A stretch of 7,414 bases of DNA from Clostridia bacterium (lineage in GTDB: Bacteria > Bacillota > Clostridia > Lachnospirales > Anaerotignaceae): assembly GCA_900757025.1 (NCBI GenBank), contig CAAEMG010000141.1:1-7414 (forward strand), written 5' to 3'. Under the pieces are notes generated by a model. It worked only from the letters and a program-made list of their open reading frames with translations. It had not been told where the DNA came from and did no database searches. The translations under genes were made by a program, and so were the position numbers. Below are positions 5,646 through 7,414 of the stretch, one piece after another. Position 1 is the first letter of the stretch; each line of letters starts with the position of its first letter.

Positions 5646-5688
5646 TTGTCATTCTGAGAAAAACGTAGTGGAGTCGAAACATCTCATG
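5646..5688 (+). repeat. Probable copy of a dispersed intergenic repeat (CHSE-type)
   Basis: TTGTCATTCTGAG (5646-5658), followed after a short A-rich stretch by GTGGAGTCGAAACATCTCATG (5668-5688), resembles the common TCATTCTGAGCGNAGCGAAGAATCTCA family of dispersed repeats, which is often mistranslated as CHSE-R-S-EES peptides; the frame here gives CHSEKNVVESKHLM. The middle is altered and the inverted symmetry is weak, so this would be a degraded copy. Attribution rests on memory of the motif. Confidence 0.4.
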
Positions 5689-5704
5689 TCTTTGCCGAAC
5701 ACAC

Positions 5705-5737
5705 AAAAAAGCAGACCCCAAAAAAAAGGTCTGCTTT
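5705..5737 (-). terminator. Intrinsic terminator of the dehydratase-activase-related gene
   Basis: A 10-bp stem (5708-5717 with 5728-5737; core GCAGACC/GGTCTGC) with a 10-nt A/C loop is followed on the minus strand by TTTTTT (5710-5705). It begins 8 nt after the stop codon at 5745. On the plus strand the hairpin is followed by TTTCTTTATATT, so it may also stop transcription arriving from the other side. Confidence 0.88.
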
Positions 5738-5744
5738 CTTTATA

Positions 5745-7414
5745 TTAACATTCTACTCTTTTACATTTTACTCTTGCGGTGCTTTCGCTTTTCTTTTCTT
5801 CCTTCTTTTCCTCTGTTTCAAGATTTTTGTATGCGGAAGAAAGCATAAGTTTAATTCTGTTAAGCTGGTTTACTTCGCTTGCACCAGGGTCATAGTCTAT
5901 GGCAACTATATTTACAAGTGGATTAGAGCGTTTAAGCTCTTTTATAACGCCTTTGCCCACAACATGGTTCGGAAGGCATCCGAAAGGCTGTGTGCAGACT
6001 ATGTTACGCACTCCGTCATGTATAAGCTCTGTCATTTCGCCTGTAAGGAACCAGCCTTCGCCTGTCTGGTTGCAAAGGGAAACTACAGGCTCGGCATATT
6101 TTCCGAGTTCTTCTATTCTTGCCGGAGCACCGAAACGATGGCTTAATTTAAGTGCCTTTATAAGAGGACGGCGGTAATGCTCCAAAAGCTCTATAACGCC
6201 TTTTCCTATAAGGCTTCCTTTAAGGCTTGTGCCGAGATATTTATGTTTCTGAACAGCATTATATGCACTGTAAAGACCAAAGCCCAGAATGTCGGGAACA
6301 ACGGCTTCTGCTCCTTCTTTTTCCAAAAGACCAACAATGTCGTTGTTTGCCGTAGGATGATATTTAACAAGTATTTCGCCAACAACGCCAACCTTAGGCT
6401 TTTTAACACTCTCGTCTATTTCAAGGGTATCGAAAGCCTTAACTATAGCCGCTATATTTTCTTTAAAGTTTGAGGCTGTTTTAACATCCTCTTTAACTTT
6501 ATTGTTCCATTTTTCATAAAGTGCATTGGCAGAGCCTTTAACCTTTTCGTAAGGACGAACTCTGTAAAGCACTCTCATAAACAAATCACCGTATGTAAGA
6601 GCCTGAAGGGCCTTATTAAGCATATCATAGTTATATGTCCAGCCTGGGTTTTTCTCAAGGCCGGTACTTACGGAAATAACGGGAATTTGCGGCATTCCAC
6701 AGTTTTTAAGAGCTTTTCTTATAAAGCCGATATAGTTTGACGCACGGCATCCGCCGCCTGTCTGGCTCATAAGAACCGCAACTTTGTTAAGGTCATATTT
6801 TCCGCTTTTAAGAGCATTTATAATCTGACCTACAACTATAAGGGCAGGATAGCAGGCATCATTATTTACATATTTAAGACCTGTATCTATACAGCTTTTG
6901 TCTATGGCAGGCATAACATCTATGTTGTATCCACAGCTGTTAAACGCCGAAACAAGCACATCAAAATGTATTGGCGACATCTGAGGGCAAAGAAGAGTAT
7001 AATCTTTCTTCATTTCCTTTGTAAATATAACTCTCTTTAATGACGCATCGCCTTTTTTAGGCTCAATATGCTTTTCCTTTCTGTCTTCCAGAGCAGCTAT
7101 AAGGCTGCGCACTCTTATTCTTGCCGCACCAAGGTTATTAACCTCATCTATTTTAAGGGCAGTATATATTTTTCCCGCTGCATTAAGAATATCCTTAACT
7201 TCGTCTGTTGTTACGGCGTCAAGACCACAGCCGAAAGAGTTAAGCTGTATATATTCCAAATCGTTTCTTGTTTTAACAAAAGCCGCAGCTTCATAAAGTC
7301 TTGAATGGTACATCCACTGGTCACGAACCACAAGAGGACGTTCAACATTGCCCATCCACGCAACGGAGTCTTCCGTTAAAACAGGTATTCCAAAGCCTGT
7401 TATAAGCTCCGGTA
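5745..7414 (-). CDS. C-terminal part of a 2-hydroxyacyl-CoA dehydratase activase-related (DUF2229-type) protein, 5' end outside the window
   Basis: The frame stays open to the window edge: 19 residues ending SVAW precede the first in-window ATG (7355) and match the family's usual ITGFGIPVLTEDSVAW block, so that ATG is not the start. The visible 555 residues contain motifs of the large clostridial proteins that fuse activase-type (BcrA/BadF/HgdC-like) ATPase repeats to a dehydratase-like region: LNSFGCGLDAVTTDEV, NNDACYPALIVVGQ, TGGGCRASNYIGFIRKAL, VVPDILGFGLYS, TQPFGCLPNHVVGKG and AIDYDPGASEVNQLNRIKLM. Cysteines at visible positions 62, 187 and 222 are plausible iron-sulfur ligands. Full-length relatives are about 1400 aa, so roughly 60% would lie upstream. 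The last 25 residues form a Lys/Glu-rich tail ending CKRVEC. Family relatives suggest ATP-driven electron transfer to a radical dehydratase, but the substrate of this long form is not known to me. A terminator follows at once, so it is the last gene of its transcript. Confidence 0.88.
   Translation of the reverse strand, partial: PELITGFGIPVLTEDSVAWMGNVERPLVVRDQWMYHSRLYEAAAFVKTRNDLEYIQLNSFGCGLDAVTTDEVKDILNAAGKIYTALKIDEVNNLGAARIRVRSLIAALEDRKEKHIEPKKGDASLKRVIFTKEMKKDYTLLCPQMSPIHFDVLVSAFNSCGYNIDVMPAIDKSCIDTGLKYVNNDACYPALIVVGQIINALKSGKYDLNKVAVLMSQTGGGCRASNYIGFIRKALKNCGMPQIPVISVSTGLEKNPGWTYNYDMLNKALQALTYGDLFMRVLYRVRPYEKVKGSANALYEKWNNKVKEDVKTASNFKENIAAIVKAFDTLEIDESVKKPKVGVVGEILVKYHPTANNDIVGLLEKEGAEAVVPDILGFGLYSAYNAVQKHKYLGTSLKGSLIGKGVIELLEHYRRPLIKALKLSHRFGAPARIEELGKYAEPVVSLCNQTGEGWFLTGEMTELIHDGVRNIVCTQPFGCLPNHVVGKGVIKELKRSNPLVNIVAIDYDPGASEVNQLNRIKLMLSSAYKNLETEEKKEEKKSESTARVKCKRVEC

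Larger units (their letters stand above)
5443..5704. other. Gene-free intergenic stretch
   Basis: About 260 bp of very AT-rich DNA lie between the hsp20 promoter and the terminator of the upstream gene. A reading frame on the plus strand (TTG at 5527 to 5748) has no ribosome binding site, runs into the terminator hairpin and contains translated repeat sequence, so I do not call it a gene. Apart from the short TTAACAAA repeats and the dispersed-repeat remnant, I see nothing in it. Confidence 0.6.

Noticed and set aside
5527..5748. Plus-strand reading frame of 73 codons from a TTG
   Set aside because: No ribosome binding site, it runs through the terminator hairpin, it contains the translated dispersed repeat, and its end overlaps the upstream gene's stop.
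5899..7304. Plus-strand reading frames opposite the activase-related gene
   Set aside because: Antisense to a well-conserved coding sequence, with no start signals and no recognisable domains.
1..7414. CRISPR array, insertion sequence, phage, toxin-antitoxin or other defence system
   Set aside because: No regularly spaced repeats, transposase, integrase or paired small genes are visible; all the coding space is accounted for by sporulation, heat-shock and activase-family genes.

Overview
The window is AT-rich DNA from an endospore-forming member of the Firmicutes, most likely an anaerobic Clostridia (a Lachnospirales-like relative is my guess, not shown by the sequence). The evidence is a gerA-type germinant receptor operon, a spoIIR gene, strong AGGAGG-type ribosome binding sites, a CIRCE/HrcA heat-shock operator, and a very long activase/dehydratase-type protein typical of anaerobic clostridia. 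Every gene I can support lies on the minus strand, so transcription runs from high to low coordinates.

Layout in order of transcription. (1) 7414-5745: the C-terminal 555 residues of a large 2-hydroxyacyl-CoA dehydratase activase-related (DUF2229-type) protein whose start lies outside the window, closed by an intrinsic terminator at 5705-5737. (2) 5704-5443: about 260 bp without a gene, holding a degenerate copy of a probable dispersed repeat and three TTAACAAA direct repeats. (3) 5442-5400: a near-consensus sigma-A promoter (TTGACA-17-TATATT with extended -10 TG) embedded in a CIRCE operator, with an extra third CIRCE half-site between -35 and -10. (4) 5264-4316: two tandem Hsp20/alpha-crystallin small heat-shock proteins behind a purine-rich leader of about 128 nt, ended by a strong terminator at 4232-4267. 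(5) 4185-683: gerAA-gerAB-gerAC, a tightly packed germinant receptor operon (0-nt junction, then a TTG start overlapping a TGA stop). (6) 631-14: spoIIR, the forespore signal that triggers pro-sigma-E processing, 51 nt after gerAC with a sigma-F-like promoter candidate in the gap.

Functionally, one half is a stress unit (HrcA-type control of two small chaperones) and the other a forespore unit. GerAA, GerAB and GerAC would form an inner-membrane receptor that senses germinants in the dormant spore. SpoIIR acts much earlier, crossing from forespore to intermembrane space to activate SpoIIGA. The known regulators of these families differ (sigma-G for gerA operons, sigma-F for spoIIR), which fits a separate promoter before spoIIR. 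I see no mobile element, CRISPR array, tRNA or rRNA, and no clearly novel multi-gene system. The most unusual material is regulatory: the three-arm CIRCE promoter and leader of the hsp20 operon, and the very short-leader sporulation promoter candidates.
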